This document shows, one piece after another, positions 7,191-14,907 of a stretch of DNA of 64,000 nt. The stretch is from Variovorax sp. PBL-E5 (GTDB lineage Bacteria; Pseudomonadota; Gammaproteobacteria; Burkholderiales; Burkholderiaceae_C). The stretch is from contig NZ_LR594671.1 in assembly GCF_901827185.1 (NCBI RefSeq), positions 558,001 through 622,000 of the forward strand, written 5' to 3'. Within the stretch, counting starts at the first letter, position 1. The number at the start of each line of letters is the position of its first letter. The position numbers and the translations under genes are program-made. The notes under the pieces were generated by a model. It was not told the origin of the DNA. It searched no databases and worked only from the letters and a program-made list of their open reading frames with translations.

Positions 7191-8973
7191 AACCGTTGTC
7201 CTGCCAGCGCTCGCTGCCCACGCCGTGGTGGACGAAGAAGAGGCCGTCCGGATCATGGCGCGCCTTGACCGCCTGCAGCCGCGGGTGGTTGGCACCCCAG
7301 AAGGCCCGGGCCCAGTCGGGCTGGAAATAGTCGCTCTCCGACACGTAGGCGCCGGCGTCGGGCACGAGGCGGCGGATCGGATCCATGGCGGCGGCGACCG
7401 CGCGGGCATGGCCGCGCGCCGCGGCCGTGTCGGGCGCGTGGCCCGGCACGCCGGGGTAGGCCGGGGGCGCATTGGAGGCGCAGATCATCAGCGCGAAGGC
7501 ATCGACCACGGCGGGGTTCGTGGCCGTGTCCCGCGTGGCGTCGAGCGCCCACGTCGGCGCGCCGGCCAGGCCCTTGTTCAGGTGCAGCGCGAAGCCCCAT
7601 TGGCGGCTCGCCCGGTAAAGCGCCTCGGCGAGGGCCGTGCCGTTCCCTTCCCGCAGCAACGCGGCCGGCAACCAGGCCGACTGGTAGCCATTCAGCACCT
7701 GGCCCGCATCCTTCACGTCGCCGCTCCAGGCCATGTTCGATGCGGGTGCGCCGGGCCGCGCGTCGCGCACCACCACGCCCGGCGGACGCCAGTGCTCGGG
7801 ATCCCAGAAGCGGCGCGCATCCAGGCCGAGGATGAAGGGCGCGGCCTCGAAGCGGAAGTCGCCCGGCGCGGCCATGACCGCGTCGATGAAAGGCTGCCAG
7901 ATCGCCGAGGCCTCGCCCCGGCCGATGCCCTGGAACAGCATCGCCACCGACAGCACGTTGCCGGGCCGGAAGATGATCTGCTCGCCCCAGTGCGGGTCGA
8001 CCAGGTGGTCGCGGCAGTGGGCCACCACCCGCCCGACCAGCCGCCGGTACGCCGCGTCCGAACTCGCCGCGATGCGCATGTTGACCGTGCCGAAGCCGTC
8101 CGGCAGCGGATGGGTGCGCAAGGTCAGCCGCGTCACCACGCCGAGGCTGCCGCCGCCACCGCCCTTGAGGCCCCAGAACAGCTCGGGCTCGCGGCAGCGG
8201 TTGACGATGCGGACCTGGCCGTCGGCCGTCACCACCTCGGCCTCCAGCAGGTTGCTGGCCGCCGTGCCGTGGCCCTTCGAGAAACTGCCGAAGCCTCCGC
8301 TCTGCACCAGCCCGGCCACGCCGACCGTCAGGCAGCCGCCGCCTTGCACGTAGCGCCCGCCCCGGGTTGTGACCGCGTCGTACACCGGGCCCCAGACCGC
8401 GCCGGCGCCCACCGTCACGGCGGGCTGGGGCGCGTCCGCGCAGCCGCTCGCGACGAAGCCCTCATGCAGCTCGATGCGGTTCATCGCCCGCGTCCAGACC
8501 AGCAGCGAATCGGGCGCGTTCGACGTGCCCTGGTAGCTGTGCCCGCCGCCCTTGACCACCAGCCGCAGGCGATGGCGGCGCGCGAAGTCGACCGCCGCCG
8601 CCACGTCGGCCGACGACGTGGCGGCGACCGCGTAGGCGCTCGGCTGCGAGGTCCAGGCATCGACCCATGCGAGGGTCTGCGTCAGGCCCACGCTGTCGCC
8701 CAGCAACCAGGGGTTGCGCAGCGTGGCGAACAGCGCGTCGCGGCTGGCGGCGTCGGCGCTCCGGCTCGCGATCAGCGGCGATTCCACCTTGACCAGGCGG
8801 CCGCCGACGGCCCGGTCGAGCTCGGACCATCGCGCCGGGTCGGGCCAGTCGGCGTCGCCGGGCCGCACGCGCGGGCGCAGGGCCGGGACGCCGGTGGCGG
8901 CCGCGGCACCCCGGGTCGAAGTGATGAAAAAGGGCGCCGCCGCGGCGGCTTGAAGGAGTCGTCTTCGGTCCAT
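7171..8973 (-). CDS. Secreted FAD-dependent oxidoreductase with berberine-bridge (BBE) domain
   Basis: The 600-residue protein opens with MDRRRLLQAAAAAPFF, a twin-arginine-like signal ending around an Ala-rich cleavage site, so it is probably exported folded with bound FAD. The FAD_binding_4 domain contains VVKGGGHSYQG, carrying the histidine that links covalently to FAD in this family, and GGGCLTVGVAG, where the cysteine can form the second covalent bond. The C-terminal BBE motif appears as YFQPDWARAFWGANHPRLQAVK followed by DPDGLFFVHHGVG. Such enzymes oxidise sugars, alcohols or alkaloid-like substrates. It is divergent from a LytTR regulator and overlaps the VOC gene tail by 20 bp. Confidence 0.92.
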   Translation of the reverse strand: MDRRRLLQAAAAAPFFITSTRGAAAATGVPALRPRVRPGDADWPDPARWSELDRAVGGRLVKVESPLIASRSADAASRDALFATLRNPWLLGDSVGLTQTLAWVDAWTSQPSAYAVAATSSADVAAAVDFARRHRLRLVVKGGGHSYQGTSNAPDSLLVWTRAMNRIELHEGFVASGCADAPQPAVTVGAGAVWGPVYDAVTTRGGRYVQGGGCLTVGVAGLVQSGGFGSFSKGHGTAASNLLEAEVVTADGQVRIVNRCREPELFWGLKGGGGGSLGVVTRLTLRTHPLPDGFGTVNMRIAASSDAAYRRLVGRVVAHCRDHLVDPHWGEQIIFRPGNVLSVAMLFQGIGRGEASAIWQPFIDAVMAAPGDFRFEAAPFILGLDARRFWDPEHWRPPGVVVRDARPGAPASNMAWSGDVKDAGQVLNGYQSAWLPAALLREGNGTALAEALYRASRQWGFALHLNKGLAGAPTWALDATRDTATNPAVVDAFALMICASNAPPAYPGVPGHAPDTAAARGHARAVAAAMDPIRRLVPDAGAYVSESDYFQPDWARAFWGANHPRLQAVKARHDPDGLFFVHHGVGSERWQDNGFTPVIE

Positions 8974-8994
8974 GGGAAAGGCCTCGTGAATCGA

Positions 8995-9066
8995 TCGGTC
9001 TGCCTAGAATCGGGCCGATCGCCGCCTCCACCGTGCCGAAAGTGACCAAACCCGCCGAATCCGGGA
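8995..9066. repeat. Duplicated 73-bp segment, copy A (LytTR promoter/start region)
   Basis: This segment recurs at 14762-14834 with about six differences over 73 positions. It contains GGTCTGCCTAGAATCGGG, in which TAGAAT resembles a -10 box, followed by GCCGATCGCCGC and GTGACCAAACCCG. In this copy CGATCGG (8992-8998) and CCGATCG are a 7-bp inverted pair around the TAGAAT. It covers the upstream region and the first dozen codons of the annotated LytTR gene. Confidence 0.75.
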
Positions 9067-9926
9067 CGAACCCCGCCCCTCCCGTGACCGGCCGGCGCCC
9101 GGGCTGGGCCTGGGTCTTCGTCCTGGCGGCCGGCTGGATGGCCGTGCAGGCGAGCGTCAACAGCGCCTCGGTGACCAGCGACCTCACGCGCCGCGGCATT
9201 GCCTTCCAGCCCATCGAACCCTGGATCTGGGAATTCAGCAGCGCCCTGGCCCTGTTGATCTGGTTGATCCCCACGCTGTGGTTCGCCGGTCGCCTGCAGT
9301 TCCGGCGGCCCGGGTTCGCGCGCCGGCTGCCGCTCGTGGTGCCGGCCAGCGTCGTGTTCTGCGTGGGCCATGTGCTGACCATGGTGGCGCTGCGCCACCT
9401 CGCTTACCAGGCGATGGGCCGGTCCTACGGCTTCGGTCCCTGGCTGCCCGGCCTGCTCTACGAATATCGCAAGGACGTCCTGACCTTCGCGTTGATGCTG
9501 ACCGCCGCGACCGTGCTGGGCCTGCTGCGCGAACGCCAGCGGCCGGTGCCGGCGGACGCGCCGCCACCACCGGCCGCGCCCGCGTCGCCGCCGCCGCCGA
9601 CCTTCATGGTCAGGACCGCGACCCAGGGCGACGTGCTGGTTCGCACCGACGAAATCGACTGGATCGAGGCCCAGGGCAACTACGTGGCGCTGCATGTCGG
9701 CGCCGACACGCGCCTGCTGCGCCAGACCTTGTCCGAGATGGAGACCCGGCTGCGCGAGCACGGCTTCATCCGCACCCACCGCCGCGCCCTGGTCAATCGC
9801 CAGCGCATGCAGGCGATCATTCCGCCGGAGCACGGCGAACTCGGCGTCCGGCTCAGCGGCGGCGACATCGCGCCGCTGAGCGAGAGCCGGCGGGCCGAGG
9901 TGCTGCGGCTGGTGCTGGCGGGTTGA
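9033..9926 (+). CDS. Membrane-bound LytTR-family DNA-binding regulator
   Basis: As drawn, 297 residues from a GTG at 9033. Four hydrophobic segments (about residues 24-42, 67-87, 100-122 and 145-165) are followed by a Pro-rich linker (PPPPAAPASPPPP) and a C-terminal LytTR domain from about residue 192: VLVRTDEIDWIEAQGNYVAL, then GFIRTHRRALVN and a strand-rich end. LytTR domains bind direct repeats in promoter DNA; here the sensor is the membrane part and no separate kinase is needed. It is divergent from the BBE flavoenzyme and may control it. The start is uncertain because the duplicated segment covers the first codons; a GTG at 9084 is an alternative. Confidence 0.85.
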   Translation: MPKVTKPAESGTNPAPPVTGRRPGWAWVFVLAAGWMAVQASVNSASVTSDLTRRGIAFQPIEPWIWEFSSALALLIWLIPTLWFAGRLQFRRPGFARRLPLVVPASVVFCVGHVLTMVALRHLAYQAMGRSYGFGPWLPGLLYEYRKDVLTFALMLTAATVLGLLRERQRPVPADAPPPPAAPASPPPPTFMVRTATQGDVLVRTDEIDWIEAQGNYVALHVGADTRLLRQTLSEMETRLREHGFIRTHRRALVNRQRMQAIIPPEHGELGVRLSGGDIAPLSESRRAEVLRLVLAG

Positions 9927-9960
9927 ACCCGCCCGCAATCCAAAAGCGTTGCGTCGCCGG

Positions 9961-10920
9961 TCATCTCTTCGAGGCGATGGCTCCGCTCACGGACCGGATT
10001 GCATCCGCGAACTCCGTGAGGATCGCGGGCCTTGCCATTCCGTCTCGTCGAAAGAAAAGGCCGAACGACGGCAGGACGACCTGCGGCAGGACCTTGATCC
10101 TCAGCACGCCGCCCCTGGCGACTTCGTCCAGCGCATGCTCCAGCCGCACCGCGCACAGCAGCGAGGGATCCTTGCGAAGCACGGTGCCGATCGTCACCGA
10201 GGACATGGCCTCGATGACCGGCTCGGGCGGCGTCACGCCGCTGTTCAGGAAGGCCGTGATGAAGGCCTGCCTGACCAGTGTCTCCTTGGGCGGCACCACC
10301 CACGCCGCGGCTTGCAGATCGGCCCACTGCCATCTTCTGCGTCCCGCGACGCTCCGGTTCGAAGCGGAAGCCAGCACACACAACGCGTCCTTCAGCAGCA
10401 CGACGGGTTCGAGCAAGGGGATCATGTCGCTGGCGATCAGCTCGGGCGTGATGGCGCCGAAGACGCAGTCGAGCTCCCCTTCGAGCAGGCGATGAATGAG
10501 CTCGTGGACGCGGCCCTCGCGCAACTGCACGGCGACTCCCGGCATCCGCTTGCGAAGCCTGACGATGGCGGCCGGAACGGCGGCGGTGACCGAGGGCGCA
10601 CCCACGCGCAGAACCGCCGTCACGCCGCTTTGCATGGCGTCGACGTCCTCGGTGGCGCGGGCCAGTTCATTCAGCACGGCGCGGGCGCGAAATACGGCAC
10701 TCGCACCCAGCGCGTTCGCAACGATCCCCTGATGGCTGCGTTCGAACAGCCGGGCTGCGAAACAGTCTTCGATTTCGCCGAGCATCTTGCTGATCGCGGG
10801 CTGGCTCAGGTGCAGCCGCACCGCTGCGCCGCGCATCGTGGGCGTCTCTGAAAGCGTCACGAGCAGCTCGAGATGCCGCAGGCGCAGCTTGCGGATGAGA
10901 CGGTCTGTCTTCGTGTCCAT
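9961..10920 (-). CDS. LysR-family regulator (GbpR/PcaQ-like branch)
   Basis: A 319-residue LysR protein. The N-terminal HTH spans about residues 10-70 with LRLRHLELLVTLSETPTMRGAAVRLHLSQPAISKMLGEIE split by two helices; the Arg/Leu-rich lead-in and QPAISKMLGEIE are typical of the GbpR/PcaQ branch. The effector domain has AVLRVGAPSV and the usual strand pattern to FADAIRSVS. It is divergent from the CoA-transferase operon at 11010 across an 89-bp gap holding a good palindrome, so it very likely regulates that operon and itself. Confidence 0.92.
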   Translation of the reverse strand: MDTKTDRLIRKLRLRHLELLVTLSETPTMRGAAVRLHLSQPAISKMLGEIEDCFAARLFERSHQGIVANALGASAVFRARAVLNELARATEDVDAMQSGVTAVLRVGAPSVTAAVPAAIVRLRKRMPGVAVQLREGRVHELIHRLLEGELDCVFGAITPELIASDMIPLLEPVVLLKDALCVLASASNRSVAGRRRWQWADLQAAAWVVPPKETLVRQAFITAFLNSGVTPPEPVIEAMSSVTIGTVLRKDPSLLCAVRLEHALDEVARGGVLRIKVLPQVVLPSFGLFFRRDGMARPAILTEFADAIRSVSGAIASKR

Positions 10921-10943
10921 TTCAGTGCCCGAAGGATATAGCC

Positions 10944-10967
10944 AATCGTGATCGCCCCCTCACGATT
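10944..10967. promoter_or_regulatory. Candidate LysR operator
   Basis: AATCGTGA, an 8-nt C-rich spacer, then TCACGATT: a perfect 8-bp inverted repeat centred in the divergent gap between the LysR gene and the CoA-transferase gene. Size and position fit a LysR recognition site, which usually contains a T-N11-A dyad. Confidence 0.55.
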
Positions 10968-11009
10968 CTCGAATTTTCAAGCATCGGCGAAAGCGCTAAC
11001 TTCGCGTCA

Positions 11010-12218
11010 ATGAAATTCGAATCCGAAGAGGCAACCGGGCCCGCCGTCCCGTTGAGGAACGTGCGCGTGATCGACCTGGGCCAATACATCGCCGGCCCCG
11101 GCGCGGCCATGGTCCTGGCCGAGCTGGGCGCGCAGGTGATCAAGATCGAACCGCCGGCAGGCGACCAGGCCCGGCACATCGGCCGCTACGGCGAGTCGAT
11201 GATCCGCGCCTACAGCCGCGGCAAGCAGTCCATCGCGCTCGACCTGAAGAGCGAGGCCGGCCGGGCGATCGCGTGGCGCCTGATCGAGAAAAGCGACATC
11301 GTCATCCAGAACCTGCGCCCCGGCGCGGTGGAGGCACTGGGACTGGGGCCGTCCGCCGTGCGCGAGCGATTCCCCAGGGTCATCTACCTGTCGATCTCGG
11401 GCTTCGGGGACCTGGGACCGTCGAGCGAACGTCCCGGCTACGACATCGCCGCTCAGGCCGAGAGCGGCTTGATGTCGGTCACCGGCGAGCCGGACCGCCT
11501 GCCGCAGAAGGTGGGCGTGCCGATCATCGACGCGGCCGCTGCGCACCTCGGCGCGCAGGCGGTGCTGGCCGCGCTCTACGGCCGCGAGCGGACGGGGACC
11601 GGCGAGACGCTGCGTACCTCGCTGCTCGAGGTGGCCATGCATCTTCAGGCCACCACGTGGTGCGACTACCTGGGCGGCGCCCCCGAGCCCACGCGCATCG
11701 GCGACGGCCAGCCCAACAATGCGCCCGCCGCGGAGGTGGTGCCCACGCGCGACGGGCACATCGTTCTGTCGGCCTACGCGGACGAGCACTGGGTGCGCTT
11801 CTGTCGCGTGATGGGGCGCGAGCCGCTCGCGACCGACCCGCGCTTTTGCACCAACGCCCTGCGGGTGCAGCACCGCGCCGAACTTCGCGCGGTGTTGCGT
11901 GAATGTCTCTCGGCCTTCACCAGCGAGGAATGCGTGGCGCTGCTGAGCCGCAACCAGATCGTGGTCGGCTTTGTTCGCAGCTACCGGCAGGTGCTGCAAA
12001 GTGCCGATGTCCAGGCCAGCGGAATATTGGTCGATGCCATGGACACCGATGGCCGCGCCTATCCGTCCCTGGCATTGCCCTATCGGCTGGGTGATGCGCC
12101 CCGTGCCAGGCCGCCGGCTGCGCCTGCGTGCGGCGCGGACACGGATCGGCTGCTGGCCGAACTCGGACTCGCGGCGCACGAGATCGACGAACTTCGCCGT
12201 GCCGGCGCCGTCGCGTGA
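11010..12218 (+). CDS. Class III CoA-transferase (CaiB/BaiF family)
   Basis: This 402-residue enzyme would move CoA between carboxylic acids. Family features are RVIDLGQYIAGPGAAMVLAELGAQVIKIE at the N-terminus (separated by short variation), GKQSIALDLKSEAGRAIAWRLIEKSDIVIQN, the SISGFGDLGP loop and the GYDIAAQAESGLMSVTG segment containing the conserved Asp expected to form the acyl-anhydride intermediate. It is the first gene of an operon with a DUF1254 protein and a Bug receptor. This suggests uptake and CoA activation of an organic acid under the divergent LysR regulator; the substrate is unknown. Confidence 0.92.
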   Translation: MKFESEEATGPAVPLRNVRVIDLGQYIAGPGAAMVLAELGAQVIKIEPPAGDQARHIGRYGESMIRAYSRGKQSIALDLKSEAGRAIAWRLIEKSDIVIQNLRPGAVEALGLGPSAVRERFPRVIYLSISGFGDLGPSSERPGYDIAAQAESGLMSVTGEPDRLPQKVGVPIIDAAAAHLGAQAVLAALYGRERTGTGETLRTSLLEVAMHLQATTWCDYLGGAPEPTRIGDGQPNNAPAAEVVPTRDGHIVLSAYADEHWVRFCRVMGREPLATDPRFCTNALRVQHRAELRAVLRECLSAFTSEECVALLSRNQIVVGFVRSYRQVLQSADVQASGILVDAMDTDGRAYPSLALPYRLGDAPRARPPAAPACGADTDRLLAELGLAAHEIDELRRAGAVA

Positions 12219-12235
12219 CCCCGGAGAAGATGCCC

Positions 12236-13501
12236 ATGAATTCGAAGACGAATCCCGTCGCGCACGGATGCGAGGCCGTGGTGATCCAGACGCTGCCGCT
12301 GTTCGAGATGATGCGCATGCGCGCGGCGACCACCCCGCGCCGCCACCCCGTTCTCGGCTTCGCAGCGCCGAATCCGCAATCCACGCTGCGATGGGTCAAC
12401 CTCTTTACCCATACCCACCGTCGACTCGGGCCAGAGGACAAGGAGGTCGTCAGCCCGAACAACGACACGGTCTACAGCAATGCCTGGCTGGACCTCTCCG
12501 AAGGACCGGTCATCATCGACACGCCCGACATGGGCGAGCGCTATTGGACCCTCGGGCTGTTGGATGCCTGGACCAATCCCTTCGCCTACGTGGGGCGCCG
12601 GACGACCGGCAACCGGCCCCAGCGCACCCTGGTGCATGGACCCGGCTGGCACGGTGCGGTCCCGCCGGACATCACGGGGACGGTGGCCGCGCCGGGCGAC
12701 GACGTGTGGCTGATCGGCCGCCACCTCGTCGAGGACGACGGCGAGGATGCTGCGCGCGTGCGCAAGTCGCAGTCCGCGATGCGGCTCGTTCGCCTCGGCG
12801 GCACCGACGCAGCCCTGCGCGTGGACACCTGGATCGATGGCCGCGACACCGGCATCCCGTCTGCGGACATTTATCTGTCCACCGTGAGCGCCGCGCTGCG
12901 GCGCAATCCGCCGTTGCCGGGCGAACGCCTGGCCTGGCCTGGCGCGGCCGTTGATCTCGCGGCCTCGCTGCCTGCCGTCTACGAGCGGCTGCGAACGGGC
13001 CATCAGCCGCACGAGCTGGGCGGAGGCTGGGCGATCCCGGTCCTGGTGAAGACCCACTGGGGCGACGACCACCTGACGCGCGCCCGCATCGCTCGCAACT
13101 TCATCGGCGCGCTGGGCGTCGAGGAGGCGATGTATCCCACGGCGGAGGTCGACGCGCACGGCGCGCCGCTGGATGGATCGAAGCGCTATGAGTTGCGGTT
13201 CGCGCCGGGCAGGGGCCTCAAGGTCGGCGCCTTCTGGTCGCTCACCATGTACCGCCGCAGCGACTGCCTTTTCGTCGCCAACCCCATCCACCGCTACTCG
13301 ATCGGCGATCGCACGCCCGGCTTGCGCCACGATGCCGATGGCAGCCTCGCCATCCGCCTTCAGGCCGAGGACCCGGGCCCTGGCCTCAACTGGCTTCCGG
13401 CGCCGGGGGGCGAGTTGTTCTACGTCGTCCTGCGGCTCTATCAACCGCATGCCGACCACCTGGAACTGCGATTCGACTATCCGCCGATCCAGCCGATCTG
13501 A
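12236..13501 (+). CDS. DUF1254/DUF1214-domain protein
   Basis: The 421-residue product has the DUF1254 domain at the N-terminus (SPNNDTVYSNAWLDLSEGPV, then GERYWTLGLLDAWTNPFAY) and DUF1214 at the C-terminus (FWSLTMYRRSDCLFVANPIHRYSIGDRT split after RYS, ending FYVVLRLYQP). Proteins of this pair are widespread and have no firmly established enzymatic role. I set the start at ATG 12236, with GGAG nine bases upstream; an ATG at 12230 and a GTG overlapping the previous stop (12215) are alternatives. No clear signal peptide is present, unlike many relatives. It lies 17 bp after the CoA-transferase stop. Confidence 0.85.
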   Translation: MNSKTNPVAHGCEAVVIQTLPLFEMMRMRAATTPRRHPVLGFAAPNPQSTLRWVNLFTHTHRRLGPEDKEVVSPNNDTVYSNAWLDLSEGPVIIDTPDMGERYWTLGLLDAWTNPFAYVGRRTTGNRPQRTLVHGPGWHGAVPPDITGTVAAPGDDVWLIGRHLVEDDGEDAARVRKSQSAMRLVRLGGTDAALRVDTWIDGRDTGIPSADIYLSTVSAALRRNPPLPGERLAWPGAAVDLAASLPAVYERLRTGHQPHELGGGWAIPVLVKTHWGDDHLTRARIARNFIGALGVEEAMYPTAEVDAHGAPLDGSKRYELRFAPGRGLKVGAFWSLTMYRRSDCLFVANPIHRYSIGDRTPGLRHDADGSLAIRLQAEDPGPGLNWLPAPGGELFYVVLRLYQPHADHLELRFDYPPIQPI

Positions 13502-13529
13502 GACCCCAACACAACGGAGACAAGCCAGC

Positions 13530-14513
13530 ATGACACTGAACCTGAACCGCCGACACCTTCTCACGGCCGCCGCAGCCGGCCTCGCGCTGCCCTGGAGCGC
13601 ATCGAGTCACGCGCAGACATGGCCGGCACGGTCCATCCGCATGGTGTCGCCCTACAACGCCGGCGGCTCGAACGACATCCTGACGCGTGTCCTCAGCGAG
13701 TTCCTCGGGCGCAAGCTGGGCCAGGGCGTCGTGGTCGAGAACAAGGCGGGCGCCGGTACGCGCATTGCCAATGACTTCGTGGCCAAGGCGCCGCCCGACG
13801 GCTATACGCTGCTCCATGCCGCAGCGCCGATCGCGATCGGCGAGGCCTTGTACAAGGACCTGCCCTACGACGTGCACAAGAGCTTCACGTCGATCGGCAG
13901 CACGGCGATCGCGCCCTTGTTCCTCATCGTCAATGCACAAGCACCCTACAAGACGCTCGCGGAGTTCGTCCAGTACGGCAAGACGAACCCCAAGGGCTTG
14001 ACCTTCGGCTCGCCCGGGGCAGGCTCCGCGCCGCACCTGACGGCCGAACTCCTGTTGCGTGCCTCCGGTGCGAAAGGCATCGTCGTGCAGTACCGCGGCG
14101 ATGCGCCGGCCTACACCGAGTTGCTTGCCGGGCGAATCGACGCCACCTTGACGGCCATCTCGACCGCGGTCCCCCACATACAGGCCGGCAAGCTGCGGGT
14201 GCTGGCCGTCGCCAATGAAGAGCGCACGCCGCTCTACCCCGACGCGCCGACCTTCCGCGAGCAGGGGCTCCAATCGGTCGTGGGCTACGGCTGGTACGGC
14301 ATGCTCGCGCCCGCCGGAACGCCGGCCAATATCGTCGAGCGGCTGAATACGGAGATCAATGCCGCAGTGGCCGACGCGGAGGTCCGCCGCAAGGCGGAGG
14401 CCGCGGGACTGCAACTGCGGGGTGGCACCGCAGCCGAATTCAGCGCCTTCATCTCCAGCGAAACGCGCAAGTGGGCGCAGATCATCAAGGTCGCGAACAT
14501 CACGGCCGAGTGA
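13530..14513 (+). CDS. Bug-type tripartite tricarboxylate transporter receptor
   Basis: A 327-residue periplasmic solute-binding protein with a signal starting MTLNLNRRHLLTAAAAG and cut near SHAQ. The Bug family signature follows: WPARSIRMVSPYNAGGSNDI, VVENKAGAGTRIA, PDGYTLL, TFGSPGAGSAPHLTAELL, YRGDAPAYTELLAGRIDA and APAGTPANIVERLN. Such receptors capture carboxylates and other small molecules. No tctA/tctB membrane genes are adjacent, as is usual for orphan Bug receptors in Burkholderiales. It is the last gene of the CoA-transferase operon and may supply its substrate. ACGGAGAC provides the ribosome site. Confidence 0.93.
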   Translation: MTLNLNRRHLLTAAAAGLALPWSASSHAQTWPARSIRMVSPYNAGGSNDILTRVLSEFLGRKLGQGVVVENKAGAGTRIANDFVAKAPPDGYTLLHAAAPIAIGEALYKDLPYDVHKSFTSIGSTAIAPLFLIVNAQAPYKTLAEFVQYGKTNPKGLTFGSPGAGSAPHLTAELLLRASGAKGIVVQYRGDAPAYTELLAGRIDATLTAISTAVPHIQAGKLRVLAVANEERTPLYPDAPTFREQGLQSVVGYGWYGMLAPAGTPANIVERLNTEINAAVADAEVRRKAEAAGLQLRGGTAAEFSAFISSETRKWAQIIKVANITAE

Positions 14514-14567
14514 TCGCCCGGCGTTTGGCATGGGTGGCGCTGGCCATTGTCGCGACCAGCGAAGCGC

Positions 14568-14651
14568 CTAGAAACTGGTCGAATCCGAGATGTAAAGACC
14601 ATGCGCCACCAGGCCGCCGGCGGCACCCAAAACGAAAAGCAAGACGAGCAT
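14568..14651 (-). CDS. Possible 27-aa single-helix membrane peptide
   Basis: On the reverse strand an ATG at 14651, preceded by AGGGAAA about 7 nt upstream, opens a 27-codon frame ending with TAG. The peptide is one hydrophobic helix (MLVLLFVLGAAGGLVAHGLY) with a short polar tail. The composition and the ribosome site look like a genuine small membrane protein in an otherwise empty 390-bp gap, but there is no homology evidence and a chance ORF of this size is possible. Confidence 0.45.
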   Translation of the reverse strand: MLVLLFVLGAAGGLVAHGLYISDSTSF

Positions 14652-14761
14652 CGGAGTTTCCCTAACAGAGGGGCAATTGTCAGGGTTAACCCGAATTCAT
14701 GCAGCGCCTGGTCGAGAAACCTTGGAAGACGCGGTGATTGGTCACCGGCGACAGCACGCGT

Positions 14762-14834
14762 TCGGTCTGCCTAGAATCGGGCCGATCGCCGCTTCCCCAG
14801 TGCCGAAAAGTGACCAAACCCGTCGAATCGGGGA
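14762..14834. repeat. Duplicated 73-bp segment, copy B
   Basis: Near-copy of 8995-9066. It shares GGTCTGCCTAGAATCGGG, GCCGATCGCCGC and GTGACCAAACCCG, but has one extra A in the GAAAA run, which would shift any reading frame relative to copy A. Here it is non-coding, in the gap upstream of the aldo-keto reductase gene, and may supply its promoter (TAGAAT as a -10). Confidence 0.75.
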
Positions 14835-14907
14835 GGAGCCGCCAGAGCACGGCGAACGCGGCTTCGGCGCCAGACCCATTCGGTCGATTCCCCACACGGA
14901 GTACCCC

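Noticed and set aside
7012..9045. 677-codon forward open frame opposite the BBE flavoenzyme
   Set aside because: Composition is that of an antisense frame, and the opposite strand carries the complete BBE protein with motifs and signal.
12128..12235. Extended start for the DUF1254 gene
   Set aside because: It would overlap the CoA-transferase gene by about 90 bp with Arg-rich shadow sequence; ATG 12236 has a ribosome site.
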